25,217 nucleotides of DNA from an uncultured Eubacteriales bacterium (GCA_900540145.1 UQEW01000029.1:1-25217), one strand, 5' to 3'; numbered from the stretch's first letter, positions 16,943 to 24,195 are shown. The notes: generated from the sequence alone by a model not told the origin. Numbers and translations are program-made.

Positions 16943-17576
16943 TGCATTTCTCCTTTATCGGATGCCTTATGACAGTCTTCAATTTGCTCACATGGCATTT
17001 TCTGGGGTCGCTCAAATATATTTCATGATGATATCTCGTATCGGTTATGTCCAGTTCATATCCTTTTTCATCCATATACCGGTGCATCAAATCAATGGTA
17101 GCCGGTTCATCGTCATAGCTCCCTATATGCATACACTGAACACAGACGCCCTCATCATATGTGAAAAATTCTACCCGCGAAAAATCTTGCTTTTTCTTGG
17201 GTGTAGCTTCTTCAATGGCCCACCTGAAATCATCTTCGGTAACAAAATCAGGTAGTCTTATAAGAGAAATAAAACACAAGTCGTCTTTTCTTTCATAATC
17301 CATGCCCTTGGTATTTTCCTGCCACCAAAAGCCCTCCAGAGGCGGCACTACGTATTGGAAGAAACCTTCTATCTTATGAGATCCTTTGTAGCTCATCTTT
17401 ATGGTATACGCAATGGCATACAACAAACCTATTGTATTCTTGTAATCGCCGTTCTCATCATTGGGATTTCCTTTGCCCTTTACCGCTATGTAATTCATTT
17501 TCGGTACTTCTATAATAGAAGGCTGATTTTTCGGCATATAAAATTCTTTGTACTCTTTTTTAAAATCGAAAGCCAT
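16929..17576 (-). CDS. GyrI-like small-molecule-binding domain protein
   Basis: A 215-residue stand-alone protein of the GyrI-like fold, which in AraC/BmrR-type regulators binds small hydrophobic ligands. Family features include PSIIEVPKMNYIAVKGKGNP (19-38), FFQYVVPPLEGFW (about 73-85), and near the C-terminus ATIDLMHRYMDEKGYELD and HHEIYLSDPRK. No DNA-binding domain is present. Members of this stand-alone group have been linked to hydrolysis of toxic compounds as well as ligand binding. AAGGAGG lies before the ATG; that SD is formed by the last codons of the broken GNAT gene, just 2 nt upstream. Confidence 0.88.
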   Translation of the reverse strand: MAFDFKKEYKEFYMPKNQPSIIEVPKMNYIAVKGKGNPNDENGDYKNTIGLLYAIAYTIKMSYKGSHKIEGFFQYVVPPLEGFWWQENTKGMDYERKDDLCFISLIRLPDFVTEDDFRWAIEEATPKKKQDFSRVEFFTYDEGVCVQCMHIGSYDDEPATIDLMHRYMDEKGYELDITDTRYHHEIYLSDPRKCHVSKLKTVIRHPIKEKCNENK

Positions 17577-17578
17577 AG

Positions 17579-18042
17579 CTATACCTCCTTTGTTATCTTC
17601 TCCAAGACTTTTGCCATAACCACCGATTCATCCAAGCGCATATATCCATTTTTAAAGTAAAAATTTTCTGCCGGGAATCCGCGTTCTGTATTCAAAATGA
17701 CGGCATTCATCTTTTCTGCATAAACGTTGTTTTCAATCAGTTTCAAAAAATAGCTTCCTATGCCCTTTCCTTACATTTCAGTTTTTACACAAAATTGATC
17801 TATGTAATATTCCATGCCGTTTATCCACGGTTTTTTATAGCCTAAACTCATAGCAATAATTGCGCTCTAATTTTTTAAAATAAATCCGGCGAAGTAATTG
17901 TTGTTCATATGATTGATAAAAAACTTACCACTTGTTCTCTTGACTTAAACGTATCTTCCCATGGGGCCTGTGAAAACACATCAATATACAAGTCGACGCA
18001 CTCATCCACATGTGCTTCGGTCATTCTTGAAAAATCATACAT
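17579..18042 (-). pseudogene. Broken GNAT-family acetyltransferase
   Basis: Starts MYDFSRMTEAHVDECVDLYI, then shifts frame near 17918-17928 (a GTAAG where GTAAAG would keep frame). It continues as FFINHMNNNYFAGFILKN, meets a TAG (17867-17869), continues as SAIIAMSLGYKKPW and IDQFCVKTEM, meets a TAA (17771-17773), then GKGIGSYFLKLIE and FPAENFYFKNGYMRLDESVV to the real stop. The TAA sits exactly where a Q or R precedes the acetyl-CoA loop GKGIG, so a CAA-to-TAA change is likely. Three independent lesions make it a true pseudogene rather than one sequencing error. It still abuts the GyrI-like gene. Confidence 0.88.
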
Positions 18043-18079
18043 AATGTACCCTAATATACCTATCTTGAGAATTCTTTTC

Positions 18080-18709
18080 TCAATATGAAAGTGAATATAT
18101 TAAAACTCTCTCAACATTTTCCGTTTTAAAATTTTCCATATTTACATAATATTCCATAAGCGCTAATACTTCATTTTTGGCAAAGTTTTTGATACAGTCG
18201 CGCAAATGTCTGGCATTTGAATCAACTTTGAAAATCTTACCCGTTTCAATTTCGTATTGACACGGCTTTCCTCTAGTTTCGGGATTGTTTCGAATTCCCT
18301 CCATGCATAAGAAACTTGCTATTTTTCGCTGTATTTTTCCGTTTTCCAGGATCTTAAAATATCCTCCGGTATCGTTGCCACAAAAGACATAACTTGTCAC
18401 ATTTGGAAAATCCCTTTGCAATATCAGAAACAAGTCTGAATGACAATGGTCTGTAAATATAAAACTTCCCAGATTTTTAATCTCAACGATTACAGCCTTG
18501 GAATGTTTTGTACAGTCTATGTAATAGTTCGAGTCAAAGTATTCATATGAGTAATTATCTTTGGAGCAATTGTATTTTCGTGCACCATCAAAAGGATATT
18601 TTAACCTGAAACTTTCTTTTCCGCCCCAAATATCCGATATTGGAATGAACATAAGATTAAAGTTATCCCTGAGCATGTCCATTAAATTATTTGAAATTTT
18701 TTTCAGCAT
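18080..18709 (-). CDS. Hypothetical protein
   Basis: A 209-residue protein I do not recognise. It is rich in aromatic residues and charge, with several cysteines (for example C72, C94, C114, C137, C152 approximately) but no CXXC pair, no signal peptide and no membrane segment. The middle (FIFTDHCHSDLFLILQRDFP) looks like a soluble alpha/beta domain. GGAG lies about 13 nt before the ATG, longer than usual. It follows the 18740 gene by 30 bp and probably shares its transcript; both could act together, but the sequence does not say how. Confidence 0.7.
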   Translation of the reverse strand: MLKKISNNLMDMLRDNFNLMFIPISDIWGGKESFRLKYPFDGARKYNCSKDNYSYEYFDSNYYIDCTKHSKAVIVEIKNLGSFIFTDHCHSDLFLILQRDFPNVTSYVFCGNDTGGYFKILENGKIQRKIASFLCMEGIRNNPETRGKPCQYEIETGKIFKVDSNARHLRDCIKNFAKNEVLALMEYYVNMENFKTENVERVLIYSLSY

Positions 18710-18739
18710 AGTTATTAAACATTCTCCTTATTGCAAAGT

Positions 18740-19378
18740 TCATCCCAGCAGCCATTTCTGTCCATCAGGCATTTTCATGATATTCCCTGGAATTACTTGA
18801 AGAATCCGGCCGTCAGGGTATTGACGGATTACAATTTCTTCTTCATATTCCGGTTCCTCATCCCACCTGCTAAAATACAATTTATCTCCATCTCTGTAGC
18901 AAAAACTTTCTGTCTCACCGATGGCAAAGCTGCATTTGTCAGGCCATATTATCTGAAATTTGTCATCCGGACTTTGGCGTGTAGCCATAACAGGACTGCC
19001 ACACAAAAGCAGATTATAACAGTCTTCTGTTTCTGATATAGAAAACCTTACAACAGTTGTCGTCTCAGAATTACTAATGTCTAGCTGAACCACCTGTATC
19101 TGCCCATCTTCAAAATCTGCCAGCAGCATATATATCTTTCCTTGGCAGAAAATAGGGTTTCCTAAATATTGTCCTTCCTTTCCGCAAACAGGCTCAAAAA
19201 CATAGCCTTCGGGATAGTGAATAAATATCAAACGATTGCATTTGACAAAATGCCCTTGCTTGAAAAGCTCTTCCGCTTCATACAAGTCTCCGTGGCAGTA
19301 ATCGCTTCCCCAATACCACTGGCTGCCTTCAAGGGGCTGAATATAGAAGATTCCGCGGGTGTCGATTTTTTTAATCAT
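18740..19378 (-). CDS. Hypothetical protein, beta-rich
   Basis: A 212-residue protein I do not recognise. It looks soluble and rich in beta strands, with many aromatic and acidic residues and repeated short hydrophobic strands separated by turns (GKIYMLLADFEDGQIQVVQL; DGRILQVIPGNIMKMPDGQ), which suggests a partial propeller or beta-sandwich. No signal peptide or catalytic motif is visible. GGAG lies 7 nt before the ATG. The start overlaps the GNAT-fusion stop by 8 nt, so the two are translationally coupled. Confidence 0.72.
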   Translation of the reverse strand: MIKKIDTRGIFYIQPLEGSQWYWGSDYCHGDLYEAEELFKQGHFVKCNRLIFIHYPEGYVFEPVCGKEGQYLGNPIFCQGKIYMLLADFEDGQIQVVQLDISNSETTTVVRFSISETEDCYNLLLCGSPVMATRQSPDDKFQIIWPDKCSFAIGETESFCYRDGDKLYFSRWDEEPEYEEEIVIRQYPDGRILQVIPGNIMKMPDGQKWLLG

Positions 19379-20264
19379 ATAAAGTCTCCGTTTCCTTTTC
19401 TATATAATACAGTAAATGAACCATATCTTTGCCCCTATATCTTTTAACAAATTGCGACCTTACAGTCATTCCCAACTTTTCGGCTACTTTTATGGACGAG
19501 TGATTGTTTGGTCTTATCTGAGCAGTCACTTGGTCGACACCCAAGACACGGAAAGCGTAATCCACACATGCAAATGCGCTTTCATAGGCATATCCCATAT
19601 GCCAAAAACTCTTGTCGAAGATGTATCCTACCCCAATATTGTTTTCCTCCCCAGCCTTTTCAGAAAGCAGTCCACAAAGTCCGACGAGGCCACCCGTATT
19701 CTTTTCTATGACAGCCCAGTAGCTGTAACCATCCCTCTGATACCTCATAAGGTTCTGTTCTATCCAGTCTATGACTTCATCATCGGAAAAACCGTGTTCC
19801 CATGCGTACATCACTTTTTCATCCTGCAAAATACGGCTTATAGCAAGCTTATCATTCTTTCGTATCTTGCGCAGGTACAGTCTCTGGGTCTGAACAATGA
19901 TGTCTTGCTCCATTTCTGAAGGAATAATTTTGTCCCTGTCTTCTGAACATGTGATTTTTAGTCGCTCCAGCAGCAATGGCAAGGCTACGTCCAGCCAAAA
20001 TCTGCCGCTGACTTGGCCTGCTGACATACCGCCGTCAGAATATTCAGGCACAAGAGGACGACAGTCCTGTGTCAAAGGCATGCCGGTGATTTTCTCAAAT
20101 TCATCTCTAAACTTTTCGATGAAGACCTCTGTCGAAACAGGAAGCATTATCGAAGAAAAGCTTTGCTTCATATCTTCCCAAAGATACGGGTCGCCTCTAA
20201 GTCCCCAATTTTGCGGCTTATGTTCAAATAAATCTGCAACTGAAAGTCTTTCTGCATCGCTCAT
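19371..20264 (-). CDS. N-terminal unknown domain fused to a GNAT acetyltransferase
   Basis: A 297-residue two-domain protein. Residues about 1-105 form a small domain with PQNWGLRGDPYLWEDMK and GGMSAGQVSGRFW, a conserved pattern of unknown role that also occurs as a stand-alone protein. Residues about 122-290 are a RimJ/RimL-like GNAT domain: TQRLYLRKIRKND, YSYWAVIEKNTGGLVGLCGL, the acetyl-CoA region SFWHMGYAYES, and RPNNHSSIKVAEKLGM. The frame extends to a GTG at 20274-20276, but the ATG at 20262-20264 has AAAGGTG 9 nt upstream and overlaps the VOC stop as ATGA, so I chose it. The substrate is unknown. Confidence 0.87.
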   Translation of the reverse strand: MSDAERLSVADLFEHKPQNWGLRGDPYLWEDMKQSFSSIMLPVSTEVFIEKFRDEFEKITGMPLTQDCRPLVPEYSDGGMSAGQVSGRFWLDVALPLLLERLKITCSEDRDKIIPSEMEQDIIVQTQRLYLRKIRKNDKLAISRILQDEKVMYAWEHGFSDDEVIDWIEQNLMRYQRDGYSYWAVIEKNTGGLVGLCGLLSEKAGEENNIGVGYIFDKSFWHMGYAYESAFACVDYAFRVLGVDQVTAQIRPNNHSSIKVAEKLGMTVRSQFVKRYRGKDMVHLLYYIEKETETLYD

Positions 20265-20722
20265 GCTTTTATACACCTTTCTACAAACTTCACAGGTACA
20301 TCCATGTTCCGGGCCACTTGCTCAACTGACATGCCGCTGTCTAAAAACCGTTTACAGACGGTTTTTATGTTTTCACCTACCTCGATTATGTGCCTGTCAG
20401 GGTCAAAAAAGCGCACGACCCTCTGTCCCCATCTATGCTCCATGACATGATGAACATATTCAACGTCCATCGACTTGAGTTTTTCTGTGAATTCATCAAA
20501 ATCATCTTCTTCAAAATATATTTCGCCGTCGCAGCCGCCAAAGGCTATGTCCTTCTTATCGATAAAATCCTGCCATGTATCAATAGTTTGCAGAGCCAAA
20601 CCACCAGTAAGCGTCTTGTTTGCTCCAAAATCTGCTATTACATGAAGGCCGAGTACCTTTTTATAAAACTCTACTGACTTGTCTATGTCTTTAACCACTA
20701 ATAAAGGATTCTTTAATTTCAT
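20261..20722 (-). CDS. VOC-family (glyoxalase/bleomycin-resistance fold) protein with HTH-like tail
   Basis: A 153-residue protein. Residues about 1-118 show the paired beta-alpha-beta-beta-beta units of the vicinal oxygen chelate fold, with NPLLVVKDIDKSVEFYKKVL at the start and VVRFFDPDRHIIEVGE at the end, the last Glu being a typical metal ligand. Residues about 120-153 (RFLDSGMSVEQVARNMDVP) read like a helix-turn-helix. Members bind or modify small molecules or give drug tolerance; the ligand here is unknown. AGGAGG lies 6 nt before the ATG. The stop overlaps the next gene by 4 nt. Confidence 0.88.
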   Translation of the reverse strand: MKLKNPLLVVKDIDKSVEFYKKVLGLHVIADFGANKTLTGGLALQTIDTWQDFIDKKDIAFGGCDGEIYFEEDDFDEFTEKLKSMDVEYVHHVMEHRWGQRVVRFFDPDRHIIEVGENIKTVCKRFLDSGMSVEQVARNMDVPVKFVERCIKA

Positions 20723-20747
20723 TTTAACCTCCTGATATTGAAAGTCT

Positions 20748-21377
20748 CTATAAAACCTTGCTGTACAAAAAGCATCTTAAACGGACTTTTTTACTTCCAT
20801 AGACCAAGTCCACAGTTCTTTCCTCTGCTCTGTCAAAGCCACGGTGGTCGTAAAACTCATAAGTACAGCCATCATCCGTATACAGATATACCTTTTTGCT
20901 ACGCTCACGCCGTGCAAGCTCTTCCAGCAGGAAAGTGCCGACACCTTTTACACCGGACTTTAAGTCGGCAGCCAAGAAGCGTATCTCGCCATCTGGGGAA
21001 TTTTCCCTGCTGTAAGCTTGAAACATTTCTTCATTGGTTTTGCTGTAGACTCCGGAGCCGCTTTTCAGGAATATGCGCTTCATTAAGTTGAAGAACCCCA
21101 CATATACTGCCCTCCAAAGAGAATATGATGCTTTTGGCTCTCCTTTCATTTCACACAATAAAACTCCTGCCAGCCTATTATCATTATAAGCTGCTATAAT
21201 CTGTGTAGCATTATTTAGCTCCGTATACCAAAAATATCTGCCGTATAAATTTAGTAGAAATTTGTTCTCCACATACCAGTCAAAATGCATGCCTTCAATG
21301 GCAAACTGTATTGCTCTCTTATGGTCTTTCTTAACTAACTTTCGAATCTCAAGTTTAAACGGAATAATAAACAACAT
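20748..21377 (-). CDS. GNAT-family acetyltransferase-like protein
   Basis: A 209-residue protein. The C-terminal half carries a GNAT core: FLAADLKSGVKGVGTFLLEE (acetyl-CoA loop GVKGVG) and LYTDDGCTYEFYDHRGFDRA, the usual closing strand-helix. The first 120 residues include IIAAYNDNRLAGVLLCEM, consistent with the earlier strands, and an inserted segment with YSLWRAVYVGFFNLMKRIFL. The substrate is unknown. The SD GAGGAG touches the ATG with no spacer, so the true start may be a codon or two downstream (for example the next TTG). It lies 25 bp upstream of the VOC gene. Confidence 0.8.
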   Translation of the reverse strand: MLFIIPFKLEIRKLVKKDHKRAIQFAIEGMHFDWYVENKFLLNLYGRYFWYTELNNATQIIAAYNDNRLAGVLLCEMKGEPKASYSLWRAVYVGFFNLMKRIFLKSGSGVYSKTNEEMFQAYSRENSPDGEIRFLAADLKSGVKGVGTFLLEELARRERSKKVYLYTDDGCTYEFYDHRGFDRAEERTVDLVYGSKKVRLRCFLYSKVL

Positions 21378-21437
21378 CTCCTCTCTTTGCCCTTTTTACA
21401 TTCAATCTTTTAAATATTCTTTTGCATATATCAAAAC

Positions 21438-21826
21438 TTATTTGCTAGCAATAACATGCAAACGCCTGTAATCAGCTATCCACTCGCTTCCATTCCACAA
21501 TTTATGGTAGGATAATTCCTCTACGTTTTTTAAAGCAAATTTTTAGTCGAAAAAGACATTTTAGATAATTCTGAAGAGAAAAATTGGCAAACTCAGTTGG
21601 CAAGGCCTCTGTTTCCATCTATAAGAATCATAGGACTGTCATAATCATAGATCTTCTCTACATTAAAGACTACCTTCAACAGTTTTTATGAAAAACTTTC
21701 GTTTTAGGAAAATTAAATTTAAGTACATATGAATACCCGGCTTTTTCACACGACTTTGAAAAAGCTTCTTCAATTATCTGTATATTTCCGTAAGTGCCAA
21801 ATTCACATATGAGGATTCCAATCCAT
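21438..21826 (-). pseudogene. Decayed gene of unknown family
   Basis: GGGAG precedes an ATG (21824-21826), but that frame ends after seven codons. Coding-like segments continue in shifted frames: FGTYGNIQIIEEAFSKSCEK then AGYSYVLKFNFPK; KVVFNVEKIYDYDSPMILI then DGNRGLAN and a stop; and finally ALKNVEELSYHKLWNG with SEWIADYRRLHVIASK ending at a TAA (21438-21440). These fit one protein of about 125 residues with at least three frame breaks. The ending YRRLHVIASK resembles the tail of some SAM-dependent methyltransferases, but I cannot assign it. It fills most of the 501-bp gap between neighbouring genes. Confidence 0.7.
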
Positions 21827-21878
21827 AAGATTCTCCCTTAAATTACTGCATCTTCTTAAATAAATTCAAAACATTGCC

Positions 21879-22601
21879 TTATCTGGGATATGCCAATTCT
21901 ATGCATAAGCTATAAATTAATTTATAAGCTTCATCAGATATGATACCGGCCGTACGGTCTGCCAGCACTTGGCGATAAAGGTCCTGCAATTCTTTGCAAT
22001 CTCCGTTAGCAACGCCTATTCTTCTGACTGTATCGTAATAATATTTTTCCTTTTCTGTAAGCATATCTAATGTGCTCGTATTGTTTTTTCCAGCCCATAT
22101 CAAGGCCTTTTCCTCCATTTCTTTAACAAACTCATCTTTTCCGTTACAATACCCTTCAATATCGTAAGGATATTGAGCTGCCAAACTAATTTTCAGCTGC
22201 GCATATTGTTTTCGAACATCCTGATGTGACCGCAAAAAATCTCGTACTGCTATATGTCGATTTATGTTTTCTCTATCCGACACTTGAAAAATATGCACCT
22301 GATGGGTGCGTTCATCCCCGCCTTTGCGCATATAACGCCTGCCCTTTATGCCAAATTCACCAAGATACTCATAACCAATTTTTTCAAATGCATTGGCTGT
22401 AATATCTACGGCGTTTAAATCATATACGGTCGGCATTATATCGATGATGGGTTTAGCAGCTAGGCCAGGCACGGCGGTGCTCCCTATGTGATATATCTCT
22501 GCGCAGTTTGAGCCTAAAATAGCTTTAATCTGGCTAGCTTCATATTTAAACATGCCAGGCCATCTGTTATCGTATGAAGCAACGGTGATATGTTGTGTCA
22601 T
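21879..22601 (-). CDS. GrpB family protein (UPF0157) with C-terminal extension
   Basis: A 240-residue protein. Residues about 1-168 are the GrpB/UPF0157 nucleotidyltransferase-fold domain: ASYDNRWPGMFKYEASQIKA (8-27), the signature YHIGSTAVPGLAAKPIIDI (37-55), and HQVHIFQVSDRENINRHIAV. GrpB proteins are often linked to CoaE or found alone; their role is uncertain. A further 65 residues (TLDMLTEKEKYYYDTVRRIG onward) form a helical tail. AGGAG lies 9 nt before the ATG. The ATG overlaps by 4 nt (ATGA) with the end of the fragment at 22598. Confidence 0.9.
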   Translation of the reverse strand: MTQHITVASYDNRWPGMFKYEASQIKAILGSNCAEIYHIGSTAVPGLAAKPIIDIMPTVYDLNAVDITANAFEKIGYEYLGEFGIKGRRYMRKGGDERTHQVHIFQVSDRENINRHIAVRDFLRSHQDVRKQYAQLKISLAAQYPYDIEGYCNGKDEFVKEMEEKALIWAGKNNTSTLDMLTEKEKYYYDTVRRIGVANGDCKELQDLYRQVLADRTAGIISDEAYKLIYSLCIELAYPR

Positions 22602-22822
22602 AATATCCTGCTCCTTATAAGTTTTCTTGTATGCTCATAATATTCAACAGATACGGCGCCGCCTAATCCTGAAAGAGCATTTCGCAAATAATCATAATCT
22701 TTGCCGGAAATTTCTATCCTTAGCTTATCGCCTGATTCAGATTCACCTCTTAAATAATAATGCAAAGAAAATATACCTGTATGCCCCTGAGTTTTTTCTA
22801 CATGAACATTATGAGAACTGCT
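22598..22822 (-). pseudogene. Start-less gene fragment before grpB
   Basis: About 74 codons are open on the minus strand with coding-like composition: VHVEKTQGHTGIFSLHYYLR, GESESGDKLRIEISGKDYDY, LGGAVSVEYYEHTRKLI. A stop (22823-22825) precedes it in frame and no ATG or GTG starts it. A plausible N-terminal piece (DVISEPSEAVLI) lies in another frame just upstream. The end overlaps grpB as ATGA, the usual sign of once-coupled genes. A TTG start within it cannot be excluded. I do not recognise the family. Confidence 0.55.
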
Positions 22823-22844
22823 TCAGAGGGCTCTGAAATAACAT

Positions 22845-23496
22845 CTAAAAATGCAGTGCAGAAAACCATAATACAGCAATGGCGCATACGGTCATAACTA
22901 TGATTTTAACAGTGTTTTTAATAGGTTTTATTGCATTTCTCAACCGAATAAGCAGATATACCCACAATACAACAAACATCATGCCTGCGCAAAAATCCTC
23001 CAAGAGAGCGATGTCGCCTGAAGGTGGTGCTATAACGCTGATAAGAGCAAATACGCAGGCTACACAGAGCAAAAGGGTTTTCTTTTTTAAATGATTTTAC
23101 CGGCTTGCTGTCGTCAAACCCTTTCAGATCATTCTTAAAGGCTGTCCCTTTCTTCTTCACAACCACATCCTGCGATGGTTCCAAAAAAACAGAAATAGAA
23201 TCAGCAGCTATAACGCAAGCTTCTTTCAAAGCTTCCATATATGTATGTTCCAACAAACGATGAATATTATATTTTGGAGCATCAAAACGATATCTTGTTT
23301 GAGCCCGGTCATCATATGTTACTATGCCGATTACTTCCTCTCCCAAATATATCCTGCACGGTACCACCGGGCCATAACCATATTCACATTCCAACTGATC
23401 ATACTTATGACAGTTGGGGCAAAATGTGATAACATTGGCAAAGTTTTCATATTTATATTCTGTGCCGCAGTGGCGGCATTTTCTGTATATAATCAT
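22845..23496 (-). pseudogene. Zinc-ribbon membrane protein, frameshifted at an A6 tract
   Basis: The first frame (23496 down to about 23089) encodes an N-terminal zinc ribbon with CX2C pairs (C7/C10, C26/C29), then a soluble region (YDDRAQTRYRFDAPKYNIHR). At an A6 tract (minus strand, 23083-23088) coding signal moves to another frame, which gives KKTLLLCVACVFALISVIAP and a second hydrophobic stretch (MMFVVLWVYLLIRL), then VMTVCAIAVLWFSALHF and a stop at 22845-22847. With five A residues the frames join into one protein of about 217 residues with a C-terminal membrane domain. Read as given, the first frame runs on to 22918 with an unlikely basic tail. It may be a mutation, a +1 recoding site or a base-call error. 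Confidence 0.75.
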
Positions 23497-23516
23497 AAAA
23501 AATACCTGTGTGGTTT

Positions 23517-23573
23517 AATGAACGCTTTATTGCAGCGATAGCCGATAAAATCTGCTGCGTTCATTATACCATG
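23517..23573 (-). repeat. Promoter-hairpin repeat unit 1
   Basis: AATGAACGC (23517-23525) and GCGTTCATT (23557-23565) are exact complements, followed by ATACCATG. On the minus strand the right end reads TGGTATAAT, an extended -10 (TATAAT at 23563-23568), aimed at the zinc-ribbon gene starting at 23496. Transcripts from it would begin with a GCAGC...GCTGC hairpin. Confidence 0.7.
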
Positions 23574-23597
23574 CCATCAGACTCAAACGCATGATTC

Positions 23598-23672
23598 AAT
23601 GAACGCTTCCTTACAGCAACGCTGAAGTGGGGGCGTTAGCCCGATACAACCATTTGCGTTCATTATACCATG
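23598..23672 (-). repeat. Promoter-hairpin repeat unit 2
   Basis: This has the same arms as unit 1 (AATGAACGC 23598-23606; GCGTTCATT 23656-23664) and the same 17-bp right end GCGTTCATTATACCATG, repeated exactly 99 bp away. The interior differs and contains two small hairpins, CAGC-AAC-GCTG and GGGC-GTTA-GCCC, so the single strand could fold as a branched structure. Confidence 0.7.
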
Positions 23673-23690
23673 ACAAAAAACAGACGGCAA
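23662..23690 (-). promoter_or_regulatory. Candidate promoter in repeat unit 2
   Basis: Minus-strand TTGCCG (23685-23690), a 17-bp spacer and TATAAT (23662-23667), with TG at the extended -10 position. It points toward the zinc-ribbon gene. Unit 1 has the same extended -10 but no clear -35. Confidence 0.55.
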
Positions 23691-23715
23691 CAAACCCTTA
23701 TATAAATAGATATAT

Positions 23716-23743
23716 GTTAACAACTATTATATATAATGTTAAC
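23716..23743. promoter_or_regulatory. Paired GTTAAC palindromes, candidate operator
   Basis: GTTAAC occurs at 23716-23721 and 23738-23743, 22 bp apart (two helical turns), with a TATAAT-containing AT-rich core between them. They lie about 80 bp before the plus-strand XRE gene and about 45 bp from the minus-strand promoter of unit 2. Autoregulation by the XRE protein is a reasonable guess. Confidence 0.4.
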
Positions 23744-23820
23744 TTCACGGGCGCTATTGCAAGCTACAATAGATAGATTTTGATCTGATGATCATATATA
23801 ATATTTTCGGAGGTGATTTA

Positions 23821-24195
23821 ATGGAGCTTGGTAAGATTATATATGCAAAAAGAAAGGAGAAGGGACTCTCTCAAGAGCAGTTGGCCGAAGTCATAGGCGT
23901 AGCTAGACAGACTGTAAGCAAATGGGAAACTGGAGAAACGTTCCCGGATGTGGAAAGTCTGCAAAAACTTGCTTTATTTCTGGGATTTTCCATTGATGCG
24001 GCTCTTGGAATCCATGCGGATAATATTGATAATATAGAAAACATTGACAACGATGACAGAGGTGCATGGTTGATGGTAGGCGGCTTTGTAATAGGCACCG
24101 TTCTTGGCATCGCTTTTGAAAAATACATATTAGGTCTTGCGTTTGCTATGGTCGGCTTTGGCATTGATATTATGCTTAAAGCTTTTAAAAAATGA
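23821..24195 (+). CDS. Small XRE-family regulator with membrane segments
   Basis: A 124-residue protein and the only plus-strand gene. The N-terminal helix-turn-helix (about 1-65) contains KEKGLSQEQLAEVIGVARQT and SKWETGETFPDVESLQKLAL. The C-terminal part has two hydrophobic stretches (about 81-96 and 98-117) and the basic end LKAFKK. An in-frame ATG at 23788 exists, but GGAGG 7 nt before the ATG at 23821 and the normal HTH position settle the start. It is oriented opposite to the genes on its left and converges with the CarD gene on its right. Likely a repressor of its own and the divergent promoter (inference). Confidence 0.88.
   Translation: MELGKIIYAKRKEKGLSQEQLAEVIGVARQTVSKWETGETFPDVESLQKLALFLGFSIDAALGIHADNIDNIENIDNDDRGAWLMVGGFVIGTVLGIAFEKYILGLAFAMVGFGIDIMLKAFKK

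Noticed and set aside
22918..23082. The basic C-terminal tail read from the first frame of the zinc-ribbon gene as a real protein end
   Set aside because: Beyond the A6 tract the other frame has clear membrane-protein character and a natural end, while this tail is Arg/Cys/Ser-rich noise.
23517..23672. Hairpin units considered as tRNA genes or an integrase attachment site
   Set aside because: No anticodon arm, T-loop or CCA-like features, and no integrase gene in the window.
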